A stretch of 48,475 nucleotides of DNA from Cellulomonas triticagri (GCF_003696205.1 NZ_RFFI01000014.1:1-48475), one strand, 5' to 3'; positions 38,279 to 47,133 are shown, numbered from the stretch's first letter. The notes: generated from the sequence alone by a model not told the origin. Made by a program: numbers and translations.

Positions 38279-39390
38279 TGGCCGTCAACTTCGCCCAGTG
38301 GGGCAACGACCTGTACACCGGCCGACGGTCGTACGACATCGTCGGTCGCCGGCGGATCTTCTTCCTCGTCGCCGCCGTCCTGGTGGTGCTCTCGGGGATC
38401 CTGCTGGTCAAGCCCGGTCTGCACGCGGGCATCGAGTTCCGCGGCGGGTCCGAGTTCACCGTCTCCGGCGTCCAGGACGTCGACCAGCAGGCCGCGCTCG
38501 ACGCGGTCGCGGAGGTCTCGCCGGACGAGGTCCCGCGCGTCAGCAACGTCGGCACGTCCGCGATCCGCATCCAGACCGTCGAGCTCACCAACGAGCAGGT
38601 CGACCAGGTGCGCGCGGCGCTCCAGGAGGCGTACGACGTCTCCGAGGACGACGTCGCGAGCTCGTTCATCGGCCCGACCTGGGGCCAGGACGTGTCCAGC
38701 AAGGCCGTCACCAGCCTCATCGTGTTCCTCGTGCTGGTCAGCATCGTCATGACCGTGTACTTCCGGAACTGGCGGATGGCCGCGGCCGCGATCATCGCGC
38801 TGCTGCACGACCTCGTCGTGACCGTCGGCGTCTACGCCGCGATCGGCTGGGAGGTCACGCCCGCGACGGTGATCGGCTTCCTGACGATCCTCGCGTACTC
38901 GATCTACGACACCGTCGTGGTGTTCGACAAGGTCCGCGAGAACACGGCGGGGATCACCGACCAGACCCGCGCCACCTACGCCGAGCGCGCCAACCTCGCC
39001 GTCAACCAGACGCTGGTCCGCTCGATCAACACCTCCGTGGTCGCGCTGCTGCCCGTCGCGGCGATCCTGTTCATCGGCGCGTTCGTGCTCGGCGCGGGCA
39101 CGCTGCGGGACATCGCCCTGGCGCTGTTCGTCGGCATGCTGGTCGGCGCGTACTCCTCGGTGTTCCTCGCGACGCCGCTCGAGGTCGCCCTGCGCGAGCG
39201 GGAGAAGCCGATCCAGGAGCACACCGCCAAGGTGCTGCGCCTGCGCGCGGCGGAGGCCGCGGGCACGGGCGCCGAGGACGGCGCGCCGGAGGCCGCCGCG
39301 GCGGGCGCCCGGTTCTCCGGGCAGGTCCGCCCGGGCGGGCACCAGGGCGTGGCCGCGCAGCCGCGCCGCAAGAAGGGCGACCGGCGATGA
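38278..39390 (+). CDS. secF: Protein translocase subunit SecF
   Basis: The protein is 370 residues. Six membrane helices are visible. The first exported domain carries GIEFRGGSEFTV, and the conserved helix-4 region is TILAYSIYDTVVVFDKVREN. A cytoplasmic tail rich in Ala, Gly and basic residues follows. It forms the SecDF complex with the upstream subunit. The start overlaps secD by one base and the stop overlaps a possible apt start (ATGA). Confidence 0.95.
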   Translation: MAVNFAQWGNDLYTGRRSYDIVGRRRIFFLVAAVLVVLSGILLVKPGLHAGIEFRGGSEFTVSGVQDVDQQAALDAVAEVSPDEVPRVSNVGTSAIRIQTVELTNEQVDQVRAALQEAYDVSEDDVASSFIGPTWGQDVSSKAVTSLIVFLVLVSIVMTVYFRNWRMAAAAIIALLHDLVVTVGVYAAIGWEVTPATVIGFLTILAYSIYDTVVVFDKVRENTAGITDQTRATYAERANLAVNQTLVRSINTSVVALLPVAAILFIGAFVLGAGTLRDIALALFVGMLVGAYSSVFLATPLEVALREREKPIQEHTAKVLRLRAAEAAGTGAEDGAPEAAAAGARFSGQVRPGGHQGVAAQPRRKKGDRR

Positions 39391-39428
39391 GCGCCGGCCG
39401 GCACTCGGGCACGACGGAGGAGACCACG

Positions 39429-39968
39429 GTGGAGCTCACGGGAGAGGCCCTCGTGGCCCGCATCGACGAGCTCGTGCGCGACGTCCCCGACTACCCCACG
39501 GCCGGGGTGGTGTTCAAGGACATCACCCCGCTGCTGGCCGACGGCGCCGCCTTCCAGGCCGTGGTCAAGGAGATGGCCGCGCGCGTGCCCGGCCCGGTCG
39601 ACCTGGTCGCGGGCATGGAGGCGCGCGGGTTCATCCTCGCCGCCCCGGTCGCGCTGGAGCTCGGCGCGGGCTTCCTGCCCGTGCGCAAGGCCGGCAAGCT
39701 GCCCGGCCCGACCGCACGGCGGGACTACGAGCTCGAGTACGGCGCCGCCACCGTCGAGCTGCACCCGTTCACGGTGCCGAAGGGCGCGCGCGTCCTAGTC
39801 GTGGACGACGTCCTCGCGACCGGTGGCACGGCCGCCGCGACCGTCGAGCTGCTGGAGGAGTGCGGCGCCGAGGTCGTGGGCCTGTCGTTCCTCATGGACC
39901 TGACGTTCCTGCCCGGGCGCTCCCGCCTGGCGGGGCGGCCGGTCGACGCGCTGCTCGAGGTCGGCTGA
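39429..39968 (+). CDS. apt: Adenine phosphoribosyltransferase
   Basis: The protein is 179 residues and salvages adenine to AMP using PRPP. VPDYPTAGVVFKDITPLLAD is the Apt signature, and the PRPP-binding loop is VLVVDDVLATGGTA. GTG 39429 is preferred because GGAGGAG lies 6 bases upstream and the protein then starts at the conserved LTGEALVARI. An ATG at 39387, overlapping the secF stop, would add 14 nonconserved residues and is the alternative. The order secDF-apt-rel is conserved in actinobacteria. Confidence 0.93.
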   Translation: MELTGEALVARIDELVRDVPDYPTAGVVFKDITPLLADGAAFQAVVKEMAARVPGPVDLVAGMEARGFILAAPVALELGAGFLPVRKAGKLPGPTARRDYELEYGAATVELHPFTVPKGARVLVVDDVLATGGTAAATVELLEECGAEVVGLSFLMDLTFLPGRSRLAGRPVDALLEVG

Positions 39969-39983
39969 CCTCCGGACGACGGC

Positions 39984-40020
39984 GCGAGGCCGGGGCACCC
40001 CACGGGGTCCCCGGCCTCGC
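39984..40020 (+). terminator. Terminator after apt
   Basis: GCGAGGCCGGGG (39984-39995) pairs perfectly with 40009-40020, and inside it ACCCC can pair with GGGGT. It lies 15 bases after apt. Confidence 0.75.
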
Positions 40021-40099
40021 TCGTCCCCGGGCGCGGGGCCGGACGGGTGACCTCGGGGGTCCGCCGGGGCCCTGGTACGACGTGCCCCGCGCAGCGCCG

Positions 40100-40105
40100 T
40101 AGAAT
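40100..40105 (+). promoter_or_regulatory. Candidate -10 element of rel
   Basis: TAGAAT lies 81 bases before the rel start, giving a leader of about 74 bases. Confidence 0.5.
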
Positions 40106-40185
40106 CGTCCGGATCAGCGGCGCGGCCGGGGCCACCCGGTCCGGCCGAGGGCGAGGCCGGGGGACCGGCACGGCGGGAGGCGCGC

Positions 40186-42516
40186 ATGGCGGACCAGGTC
40201 AGGACGTCGGTCCCGGACTCGCGGCCGGAGGCGCCCGCCACCACGGGCGGCACCAGCCGCGTGCGCTCGCGCCTGGCCCGGTTCGGGCAGGGGCGCGGCC
40301 CCGCGCAGTCCTCCCCGGTGATCGAGCCGCTCCTGCAGGCCGTCCGCACCAACCACCCCCGGGCCGACCTCGGCCTGATCGAGCGGGCGTACGTCACCGC
40401 CGAGCGCGCGCACCGCGGGCAGCTCCGCAAGAGCGGCGACCCGTACATCACGCACCCCGTCGCGGTCGCGACGATCCTCGCCGAGCTCGGCATGACCCCG
40501 CCGACGCTGGCGGCCGCCCTGCTGCACGACACCGTCGAGGACACGTCCTACTCGCTGGAGCAGCTGCGCACCGAGTACGGGCCCGAGATCGCGATGCTCG
40601 TCGACGGCGTCACGAAGCTGGACAAGGTCACGTACGGCGACGCCGCGCAGGCCGAGACGGTCCGCAAGATGGTCGTGGCGATGTCCCGCGACATCCGCGT
40701 CCTCGTCATCAAGCTCGCCGACCGGCTGCACAACGCCCGGACCTGGAAGTTCGTCCCCGCGGCCTCCGCCGAGAAGAAGGCGCGCGAGACGCTCGAGATC
40801 TACGCGCCGCTCGCGCACCGCCTCGGCATGAACACGATCAAGTGGGAGCTCGAGGACCTGTCGTTCTCGACGCTGTACCCCAAGGTCTACGACGAGATCG
40901 TGCACCTGGTCGCCGAGCGCGCCCCGGCCCGCGAGGAGTACCTCGCCGTCGTGCGGGAGCAGGTCGGCGCCGACCTGCGGACCTCGAAGATCAAGGCGAC
41001 CGTCACGGGCCGCCCGAAGCACTACTACTCGATCTACCAGAAGATGATCGTCCGCGGTCGCGACTTCGCGGACATCTACGACCTGGTGGGCGTCCGCGTC
41101 CTCGTCGACACGGTGCGGGACTGCTACGCGGCGCTCGGTGCGCTGCACGCGCGGTGGAACCCGGTGCCGGGCCGGTTCAAGGACTACATCGCGATGCCGA
41201 AGTTCAACCTGTACCAGTCGCTGCACACCACGGTGATCGGCCCCGGCGGCAAGCCCGTCGAGATCCAGATCCGCACCCACGACATGCACCGCCGCGCCGA
41301 GTACGGCGTCGCCGCGCACTGGAAGTACAAGGAGACCGCCAAGGGCGGCGCAGGCGCCGATGCCGACGGCAACGACATGGCGTGGCTGCGCCAGCTCGTC
41401 GACTGGCAGAAGGAGACCGCCGACCCCTCGGAGTTCCTCGACTCCCTGCGGTTCGAGATCGCGGACGGCGAGGTCTTCGTCTTCACGCCCAAGGGCGACG
41501 TCATGGCCCTGCCCGCCGGCGCGACGCCGGTGGACTTCGCGTACGCCGTGCACACCGAGGTCGGCCACCGCACCATGGGCGCGCGCGTCAACGGCCGCCT
41601 CGTGCCGCTGGACTCGACGCTCGAGAACGGCGACGTCGTCGAGGTCTTCACCTCCAAGTCCGAGACCGCCGGGCCGTCGCGCGACTGGCTCGGATTCGTC
41701 ACCAGCCCCCGCGCGCGCAACAAGATCCGCCAGTGGTTCACCAAGGAGCGGCGCGAGGAGGCGATCGAGCACGGCAAGGACGCCATCGCCAAGGCGATGC
41801 GCAAGCAGAACCTGCCGATCCAGCGCCTGCTGTCGCACGAGTCGCTCGTCGCCCTCGCCAACGAGATGCGGTACGCCGACGTCTCCGCGCTCTACGCCGC
41901 CATCGGCGAGGGCCAGGCGTCCGCGCAGGCCGTGGTCCAGCGTCTCGTGCACGGCATGGGCGGGGAGCCCGCCGCCGAGGAGGACATGGCGGAGGTCGCC
42001 CGGCCCGGGCAGACCACCCGCCGCCCGCGCAGCGGCGACCCCGGCGTCGTCGTCAAGGGCGTGGACGACATCTGGGTCAAGCTCGCCAAGTGCTGCACCC
42101 CCGTCCCCGGGGACGAGATCGTCGGCTTCGTCACGCGCGGCCAGGGCGTCTCCGTCCACCGGTCCGACTGCATCAACGTCACCCAGCTGCAGTCCCAGCC
42201 CGAGCGCATGGTCGACGTCGAGTGGAGCACGGGCAGCGGCGCGCTGTTCCTCGTGCAGATCCAGGTCGAGGCCCTCGACCGCAGCCGGCTGCTGTCCGAC
42301 GTCACCCGGGTGCTGTCGGACCACCACGTCAACATCCTGTCCGCGTCGGTCTCCACCTCCCGGGACCGGGTCGCGATCTCCCGGTTCGTCTTCGAGATGG
42401 CCGAGCCGTCGCACCTCGCGTCCGTGCTGTCCGCGGTGCGCAAGGTCGAGGGCGTGTTCGACGTCTACCGGATCACCGGGGCCAAGGCGGCCGAGGAGCC
42501 GGTCGCGGGCGCCTGA
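40186..42516 (+). CDS. relA: Bifunctional (p)ppGpp synthetase/hydrolase Rel
   Basis: The protein is 776 residues. Domains in order are an HD hydrolase domain (His76, His90 and the His-Asp pair in [10 protein letters not shown]), the synthetase domain, TGS ([14 protein letters not shown]), a zinc-finger/helical region with [13 protein letters not shown], and a C-terminal ACT domain. The synthetase holds [19 protein letters not shown]; Arg-Phe-Lys-Asp is the form found in bifunctional Rel enzymes rather than synthetase-only RelA. It makes and degrades the stringent-response alarmone. The ATG has GGGAGG upstream. It ends 21 bases from a convergent gene. Confidence 0.95.
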   Translation: MADQVRTSVPDSRPEAPATTGGTSRVRSRLARFGQGRGPAQSSPVIEPLLQAVRTNHPRADLGLIERAYVTAERAHRGQLRKSGDPYITHPVAVATILAELGMTPPTLAAALLHDTVEDTSYSLEQLRTEYGPEIAMLVDGVTKLDKVTYGDAAQAETVRKMVVAMSRDIRVLVIKLADRLHNARTWKFVPAASAEKKARETLEIYAPLAHRLGMNTIKWELEDLSFSTLYPKVYDEIVHLVAERAPAREEYLAVVREQVGADLRTSKIKATVTGRPKHYYSIYQKMIVRGRDFADIYDLVGVRVLVDTVRDCYAALGALHARWNPVPGRFKDYIAMPKFNLYQSLHTTVIGPGGKPVEIQIRTHDMHRRAEYGVAAHWKYKETAKGGAGADADGNDMAWLRQLVDWQKETADPSEFLDSLRFEIADGEVFVFTPKGDVMALPAGATPVDFAYAVHTEVGHRTMGARVNGRLVPLDSTLENGDVVEVFTSKSETAGPSRDWLGFVTSPRARNKIRQWFTKERREEAIEHGKDAIAKAMRKQNLPIQRLLSHESLVALANEMRYADVSALYAAIGEGQASAQAVVQRLVHGMGGEPAAEEDMAEVARPGQTTRRPRSGDPGVVVKGVDDIWVKLAKCCTPVPGDEIVGFVTRGQGVSVHRSDCINVTQLQSQPERMVDVEWSTGSGALFLVQIQVEALDRSRLLSDVTRVLSDHHVNILSASVSTSRDRVAISRFVFEMAEPSHLASVLSAVRKVEGVFDVYRITGAKAAEEPVAGA

Positions 42517-42524
42517 GCACCGCC

Positions 42525-42547
42525 CGTCCCGACCGGGTCACGGGACG
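42525..42547. terminator. Short hairpin between convergent rel and permease genes
   Basis: Seven base pairs (42525-42531 with 42541-42547) around a 9-base loop span the 21-base gap and run into the last codons of the permease. It is weak for a bidirectional terminator. Confidence 0.35.
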
Positions 42548-43671
42548 CGCAGCTCCCGGACCGGGTCGCGGCGTGCCGCCAGCACCGCGGGGCCGACGGC
42601 GGCGGCGCACGCCACCAGGACGACCAGGGTCCCGACGGCGACCACCAGCGCGGGTCGGGGCGCCCCGGACGGTGCCGTCAGGTGCAGCCAGACCCACGTC
42701 CCGGCGCCCGCCACCGCGCAGGCCACGGTGGCCACCAGGGCGGTCTGGGCCAGGACGAGCCCGGCCACCAGCGCCCGCGTGGCACCGAGCGCGCGGCGTC
42801 GGCCGAAGTCCTTGCGCTGCAGCACCACCAGGACGAGCAGGATCGCGGCGACGGCGACCGAGGCGCCGGCCACGCTGAGCACGAGGGTCGCGCGCTCGGC
42901 CCGCAGGAGATCCCCGGAGACCGCCATCCGGACCTGGGCGAGCGCGGCCGCCGTCTCGATCGTCAGCAGGTCCGGCCCCGGCGGGGCGGCCAGGTCGCGC
43001 GCCAGCGTCTCGAGGACGAGCACGTCCTCGACGTGGGCGACCTGCGCGACGACGACCGTGATCGGCCCCGGGTCCGCCGCGGTCCCGGTGAGCAGCACGA
43101 GCGGCTCGAACGCGGCGAGGTGCTCGGGTACCTCGAGCGCCCCGGTGACCGGCACCACCGCGCCGTCGGGGTCCCGCAGCGCCCCGGCCGCGCGGCCGCC
43201 GAGGCCCAGGTCGGCGGCCGCCTGGGCCGAGACCACCGCCTGCGGTCCCGCGACCGCGAGGTCCCGCTCGGACGAGAACCCGCGCCCGTACGCCGTGCGG
43301 GCGGCCACCGGGGTCCCCGACGGGAGATCGGCGTGCACGAGGTCCACCGGGGCCCCGAACCCGGTGACCTCCTCGACGACGTCCACCCGGTCGAGCGTGT
43401 CCACCAGCGCGGGTGGCAGCGACCACTCCGGCGACGTCACGCGCAGCACCACCGTCCGCAGCGCCACCTCGTCCAGCCGGGTCAGCACGGCGTCCCGCAC
43501 GGCGACGGCCCGGCCGGACGACAGCAGGACCGCCGCGCACGCCGTCGCGACCACGAGTGCGACCAGCACCGTCCCCGCGCGGTGCCGGCGGGTCCCCGCG
43601 GCGGCCTCGCGCAGCACGGCGAGCGGAGCCGCCACCGTCGGACGGTGACCCCGACGCGCGGCGCTGGTCAC
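42538..43671 (-). CDS. FtsX-like ABC transporter permease
   Basis: The protein is 377 residues. One N-terminal helix (about 32-52) is followed by a large extracytoplasmic domain of about 210 residues. Three C-terminal helices come next, with KDFGRRRALGATRALVAGL between the first two, a sequence typical of FtsX/MacB permeases. This layout matches MacB-type transporters, which move or sense substrates at the outer face rather than through a channel. The GTG start overlaps the ATPase stop by 4 bases. It is the last gene of a five-gene operon starting at 46304. Confidence 0.88.
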   Translation of the reverse strand: MTSAARRGHRPTVAAPLAVLREAAAGTRRHRAGTVLVALVVATACAAVLLSSGRAVAVRDAVLTRLDEVALRTVVLRVTSPEWSLPPALVDTLDRVDVVEEVTGFGAPVDLVHADLPSGTPVAARTAYGRGFSSERDLAVAGPQAVVSAQAAADLGLGGRAAGALRDPDGAVVPVTGALEVPEHLAAFEPLVLLTGTAADPGPITVVVAQVAHVEDVLVLETLARDLAAPPGPDLLTIETAAALAQVRMAVSGDLLRAERATLVLSVAGASVAVAAILLVLVVLQRKDFGRRRALGATRALVAGLVLAQTALVATVACAVAGAGTWVWLHLTAPSGAPRPALVVAVGTLVVLVACAAAVGPAVLAARRDPVRELRVP

Positions 43672-44315
43672 AGGCGGAACCGGCGGTCGCACCGGCGCTC
43701 GACCTCGGGGTCGTGCGTCACGACCACCACGGTGCCTCCGGCGCGGGCGTGCGCCGTCAGGGCGCCGAGGACGACGTCGGTCGTGGCCGGGTCCAGGTTG
43801 CCGGTCGGCTCGTCGGCGAGCAGCACCGAGGGCTCGCCGAGCAGCGCACGGCACAGCGCGACGCGCTGCGCCTGACCGCCGGAGACCTGACCCGGCACGC
43901 GCCCGGCGGGGACGTCCACACCCAGCAGGTCCATCAGCTCCCGGGCGCGTGCCCGGGACCGGCGGGGGTCGAGTCCCTGGTAGAGCGCGGTCTCCGTGAC
44001 GGCGTCCAGGACGCGGCGGGTCGGGTCCAGCGCCGCGTCCTGGAACACGAAGCCGAAGTGGTGCGCCCGCAGCGCCGACCGCTCGGCGTCCGGCAGCCGG
44101 TGCACCGGCCGCCCGCCGAGCAGCACCTCGCCGCCGTCCGGCACCAGCATCAGGCCCAGCAGGTGCAGCAGCGTCGACTTGCCGGAGCCCGAGCGCCCGG
44201 TCACCGCCGTCACGCTCCCCGGCGGGCAGACCAGGTCCACGTCGTCGACCACGGCCGGCCCGGGGCCGTAGCCGAACCGGAGCCGCGACGCGGTGAGCGT
44301 CCGGGGCTCGATCAT
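43668..44315 (-). CDS. ABC transporter ATP-binding protein, MacB/LolD type
   Basis: The protein is 215 residues. Walker A is GRSGSGKST (about 40-48), the signature motif is VSGGQAQRVALCRAL, Walker B is VLLADEPTGNLD and the switch His is in VVTHDPE. The sequence DEPTGNLD plus FVFQDAALDP puts it in the MacB/LolD/FtsE group. That group also includes ATPases of lactococcin-972-type bacteriocin exporters. Start and stop overlap the neighbouring genes by 4 bases each, so adaptor, ATPase and permease are made together. Confidence 0.92.
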   Translation of the reverse strand: MIEPRTLTASRLRFGYGPGPAVVDDVDLVCPPGSVTAVTGRSGSGKSTLLHLLGLMLVPDGGEVLLGGRPVHRLPDAERSALRAHHFGFVFQDAALDPTRRVLDAVTETALYQGLDPRRSRARARELMDLLGVDVPAGRVPGQVSGGQAQRVALCRALLGEPSVLLADEPTGNLDPATTDVVLGALTAHARAGGTVVVVTHDPEVERRCDRRFRL

Positions 44316-45400
44316 GCCGCGGCCTCCTCGGGCAGCAGCGCCGGCAGCCGGACCTCGTCGCCCGCCGCGATCCCCTCGACCACCGAGGTGCCCTGCGCGC
44401 TCGCCCGGACCATGACCGGGACGCGCACGCCCGATGCCGCGACGACGTAGGTGCCGTCCGCGTCCGCGGCGAGCGCCGCGCTCGGCACCGTGACGCCGGT
44501 GACCGGGGCCAGCACGGTCAGCGTCGCCCGGAGCGGGGCGATCTCGTCGCCCACCGGCAGCGCGTCGCACCGGTCCGTGCACACCGGGAGCCCGTCGGTG
44601 CCGGACAGCACGGCCCGCGCGGGCTGCTCGTCGTCACCGGGGTGCACCACGTCCACCACCGCCGACCAGTCCGGGCCGTCGTCGCGGGGGATCGTCACGG
44701 CGGCACCGGGCCGCACCATCGACGCCTGGAGCTGCGACAACGTCACGGAGAAGTCCGGGGCGGGCGCCAGCACGCGGACCGCGCCGTCGCCGTCCGCGAG
44801 CAGGGCACCCACCTCGACCCCCTCGTACGCGACCGCCGCGGGCAGATGGGGGAGGAACACCACATCGGCGAGGGCGACGGTCCCGGTCACCGGGACGCCC
44901 AGCGCCCGCTGCCACGCCCGGACGGCGGAGGCCGTCGCCGCGCCGAACCGCCCGGTCGGCTCACCGCGCAGGTGCCCCAGGTGCGCGAGCATCCGCTGCA
45001 CCTGGGCGACGTCCTCACCTCGGTCGCCGGCACCGAGGTCGCGGTACGCGGGCACCTCACCGACTGCGACCACCACCGGGCGCTCGTCCACCCGGAACAG
45101 GACGGTGCCCTGGTCCACGGTCGACCCGGACCCGGAGTCCAGCCGCGTCACCACCCCCGCGGCGCGCGTGGTGACGGCACCCTGCTGCGGCCAGGTCAGG
45201 GAGACGGCCACGGTGAGGTCCTGCGCGACCTCGCCCTCGACCGCGCCCACCAGGGCGAACCCCGGAGCCGTCGTCGCGGGTGGGGCGCCCGCGACGGTCC
45301 GCAGGGACCAGCCCCCGGCGGCGCCGACGGCCAGCACGAGCGCGGCGACGGCCACGAACCGTCGCCCACGGGGTGGGGCGCCCCGGTCGCCGGCTGTCAC
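44312..45400 (-). CDS. Membrane adaptor with peptidoglycan-binding domain (HlyD/MacA-like)
   Basis: The protein is 362 residues. A single N-terminal helix (about 13-33) anchors it. A split lipoyl-like hairpin begins near VTTRAAGVVTRLDSGSGSTVDQGTVLFRVDERPV. A PG_binding_1-type helical module (about 123-175; RGEDVAQVQRMLAHLGHL and AVRAWQRALGVPVTG) is inserted between the halves. A C-terminal beta domain with VPSAALAADADGTYVV resembles adaptor proteins of MacAB-type systems. In a Gram-positive cell this could link the transporter to the wall. The GTG overlaps the lipoprotein gene stop by 4 bases. Confidence 0.85.
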   Translation of the reverse strand: MTAGDRGAPPRGRRFVAVAALVLAVGAAGGWSLRTVAGAPPATTAPGFALVGAVEGEVAQDLTVAVSLTWPQQGAVTTRAAGVVTRLDSGSGSTVDQGTVLFRVDERPVVVAVGEVPAYRDLGAGDRGEDVAQVQRMLAHLGHLRGEPTGRFGAATASAVRAWQRALGVPVTGTVALADVVFLPHLPAAVAYEGVEVGALLADGDGAVRVLAPAPDFSVTLSQLQASMVRPGAAVTIPRDDGPDWSAVVDVVHPGDDEQPARAVLSGTDGLPVCTDRCDALPVGDEIAPLRATLTVLAPVTGVTVPSAALAADADGTYVVAASGVRVPVMVRASAQGTSVVEGIAAGDEVRLPALLPEEAAA

Positions 45401-45975
45401 AGGGGAGCCGGGCGCAGCGGCTGGGGGCACTCGGCGCCCTCCGGCACCACGAGGTCCCACAGCGAGTCCACGTCCCCTCCGGCGTCCTGCTCGGCCTGCA
45501 GGGCCTCGGTGAACGGGTGCCACAGCACGTCATCGGTGGCGAAGAGGGCGTCGACGAACGACTGCTCGGAGACGGGGTCGCTGGTCGGGTAGCCGTGCTC
45601 GGCGAGGCAGCGGCCGAGCTCGACCATCTCGGCGTAGTAGGTGCGGGCGGTGTCCTCGGTCCAGTCGGGGATGTACAGGTCGTCGGCCTCGGCGAGGCAG
45701 CCGCCGAGGTCGACCTGGGCGAGGGCGCCCTGACCGGAGGCCGTGGCCAACCCGAAGCCGTTGTCGGACGTGACGTGGATGTCCCAGCCCTGGTCAGCCA
45801 TGCAGGCCACGACGTGCCGCTGGTACTGGTTCATCGCATCCAGGGTCAGCACCACGGCGCCGTCGTCGTCGGGTTCGTCCGACTCGGCTCCTGGGCCGGT
45901 CGCGCAGCCGGTTGCGGCCACGAGCGCCAGGGCCACCGCCCCGGCGGCGATCCCGAGGCGGCGCACGTCGACCAT
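45397..45975 (-). CDS. Secreted lipoprotein of unknown function
   Basis: The protein is 192 residues. The signal peptide (about 1-23) ends in Ala-Thr-Gly-Cys, so Cys24 should be lipidated after Lgt and signal peptidase II act. The mature part starts with an acidic linker. It has DAMNQYQRHVVACMADQGWDIHV, a GGCLAEADDLY segment and ELGRCLAEHGYPTSDPVS. The pattern of Cys-containing repeats around CMADQGWD and CLAEHGYP appears in many actinobacterial lipoproteins of unknown role. The ATG overlaps the stop of the small secreted protein by one base, which suggests a direct link such as immunity, capture or delivery (inference). Confidence 0.85.
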   Translation of the reverse strand: MVDVRRLGIAAGAVALALVAATGCATGPGAESDEPDDDGAVVLTLDAMNQYQRHVVACMADQGWDIHVTSDNGFGLATASGQGALAQVDLGGCLAEADDLYIPDWTEDTARTYYAEMVELGRCLAEHGYPTSDPVSEQSFVDALFATDDVLWHPFTEALQAEQDAGGDVDSLWDLVVPEGAECPQPLRPAPL

Positions 45976-46304
45976 CAGCTGCAGTACCCGCGGTACTTGA
46001 CGAGCCACGCCGAGGAGATGACCCAACCTCCGCTCTTGGAGAGCTTCGGGTTCCAGTTGATCTCCTGGTACTCGCCCGACGTGAAGGTCTCGATGTAGTC
46101 CTTCGTCGACGACCAGTGCATGTGCGCGACGGTTCCGCTCGAGCCAGACTCCGTGCGGATGTGCGAGGCGCCGCACGACAGGTCGCGCCGGACGGTCGCA
46201 CCCGAGGCGTCCGCGCCCGTCGCGCCGACCAGCAGCAGCGCTGCGACCAGCGCTGTGACGCGACTTGCTCGGACCAGTGGACGGCTCTGTCCGTTCGACG
46301 ACAT
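45975..46304 (-). CDS. Small secreted two-cysteine protein, candidate exported peptide
   Basis: The protein is 109 residues. GAGAGGGG lies 7 bases before the ATG. A signal peptide (basic residues, then VTALVAALLLVGATGADA) probably ends near residue 33. The mature part of about 75 residues is rich in Ser, Gly, Trp and Tyr, with only two cysteines, Cys44 near its start and Cys108 one residue from the C-terminus. These could form one disulfide that closes the chain. No family is recognised; size and context recall lactococcin-972-like bacteriocins, but the sequence does not show that family's clear motifs. It is the first gene of the operon with the lipoprotein and ABC system. Confidence 0.75.
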   Translation of the reverse strand: MSSNGQSRPLVRASRVTALVAALLLVGATGADASGATVRRDLSCGASHIRTESGSSGTVAHMHWSSTKDYIETFTSGEYQEINWNPKLSKSGGWVISSAWLVKYRGYCS

Positions 46305-46481
46305 GGCAATACCCCTCTCGTACACCGGGGCCGGTTGCTCCGGACGGGTCAGAGACTGCTCCCCCCCACCCCGGGGAGCGCCGCGCCCTGCGTAGGACCC
46401 GTCGGGCGCCGTCCGTGGTAGTGCGGAGGGCCGGTGCGGTCCGCTCACCATCCGGACGACCGAGACCCCGACCGTGCCCGA

Positions 46482-47069
46482 TCAGGCTGCGGCGAGGGTG
46501 GGCCGCCCGGTGATCTCGGAGAGCAGCAGCGTCGCCTCCCGGACCCCGCGCCGCCCGGCCGCGGACGCGACGTCCGCGTGCAGCAGGTCGAGATCGAGCC
46601 CGACGTCCCGCAGCCGGGGGACGAGCGTCCGGGCGGTGGCGGCGGGCGCCAGGAGCAGCAGGTCCCGTGCGGTGCGGCGCGGGGAGGTGACGCGCACCCC
46701 GCCGAGCGGTGGCGCGTCGTGCGGGGACAGGTCGGCCTCGGTCACGACCCGACCGGGGCGCGGGCGGGGCGCGCGCGTGCCGCGCGGCGCGGCGACGTGG
46801 ACGGGGCCGTCGGGTGGCGCCGTCGGGCTCGCGCCGAGGTGGACCCAGGCGGCGCTCTCCCGGGTCACCACGCACCCCGGGGGCACGAGCGGGGCCAGCG
46901 CGACGGCACGGGTCACGGGGTCCGCGACGACGCCGGCGGGCAGCGCGACCCCGTCGCGCAGCGGGACAAGGTGGCCGTCGCGGAGCAGCACCTGCCACGC
47001 GACGGGGTCGAGGTCGTCGCGGCGGATCAGCAGGGTGCGGGGGTCGGGTCGGCAGTCGCGAGCGCTCAT
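46482..47069 (-). CDS. AbiEi-like antitoxin-family protein, no partner toxin nearby
   Basis: The protein is 195 residues. The N-terminal 30 residues (LLIRRDDLDPVAWQVLLRDG, then HLVPLRDGVALP) fit the winged-helix AbiEi_4 domain of type IV antitoxins. The C-terminal part, with VTSPRRTARDLLLLAP, is typical of actinobacterial AbiEi-like proteins with a Vsr-like extension lost or reduced. No AbiEii nucleotidyltransferase is encoded next to it, so its role may be a stand-alone regulator. The ATG at 47069 lies 8 bases after a 13-bp inverted repeat and no Shine-Dalgarno sequence is visible. Confidence 0.75.
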   Translation of the reverse strand: MSARDCRPDPRTLLIRRDDLDPVAWQVLLRDGHLVPLRDGVALPAGVVADPVTRAVALAPLVPPGCVVTRESAAWVHLGASPTAPPDGPVHVAAPRGTRAPRPRPGRVVTEADLSPHDAPPLGGVRVTSPRRTARDLLLLAPAATARTLVPRLRDVGLDLDLLHADVASAAGRRGVREATLLLSEITGRPTLAAA

Positions 47070-47077
47070 GGGACGAC

Positions 47078-47118
47078 GATGCCGGTCGGTCCGCGCCTCG
47101 CGCGAACCGACCGGCATC
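47078..47118. promoter_or_regulatory. 13-bp inverted repeat upstream of the AbiEi-like gene
   Basis: GATGCCGGTCGGT (47078-47090) and ACCGACCGGCATC (47106-47118) are perfect complements separated by 15 bases, within which CGCG pairs with CGCG. It lies 15 bases after the DUF349 gene and 8 bases before the next start on the same strand. It may be the DUF349 terminator, an operator for the AbiEi-like protein, or both. Confidence 0.6.
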
Positions 47119-47133
47119 ACCTGTGGACGAGCG

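Noticed and set aside
40114..42414. Long minus-strand reading frame opposite rel
   Set aside because: It is the antisense shadow of a fully supported Rel protein and is Arg/Gly/Val-rich without domains.
45975..46304. Firm assignment of the small secreted protein to the lactococcin 972 family
   Set aside because: Size, signal peptide and ABC context fit, but the mature sequence does not show the family's motif clearly enough and its two cysteines are not a feature of lactococcin 972.
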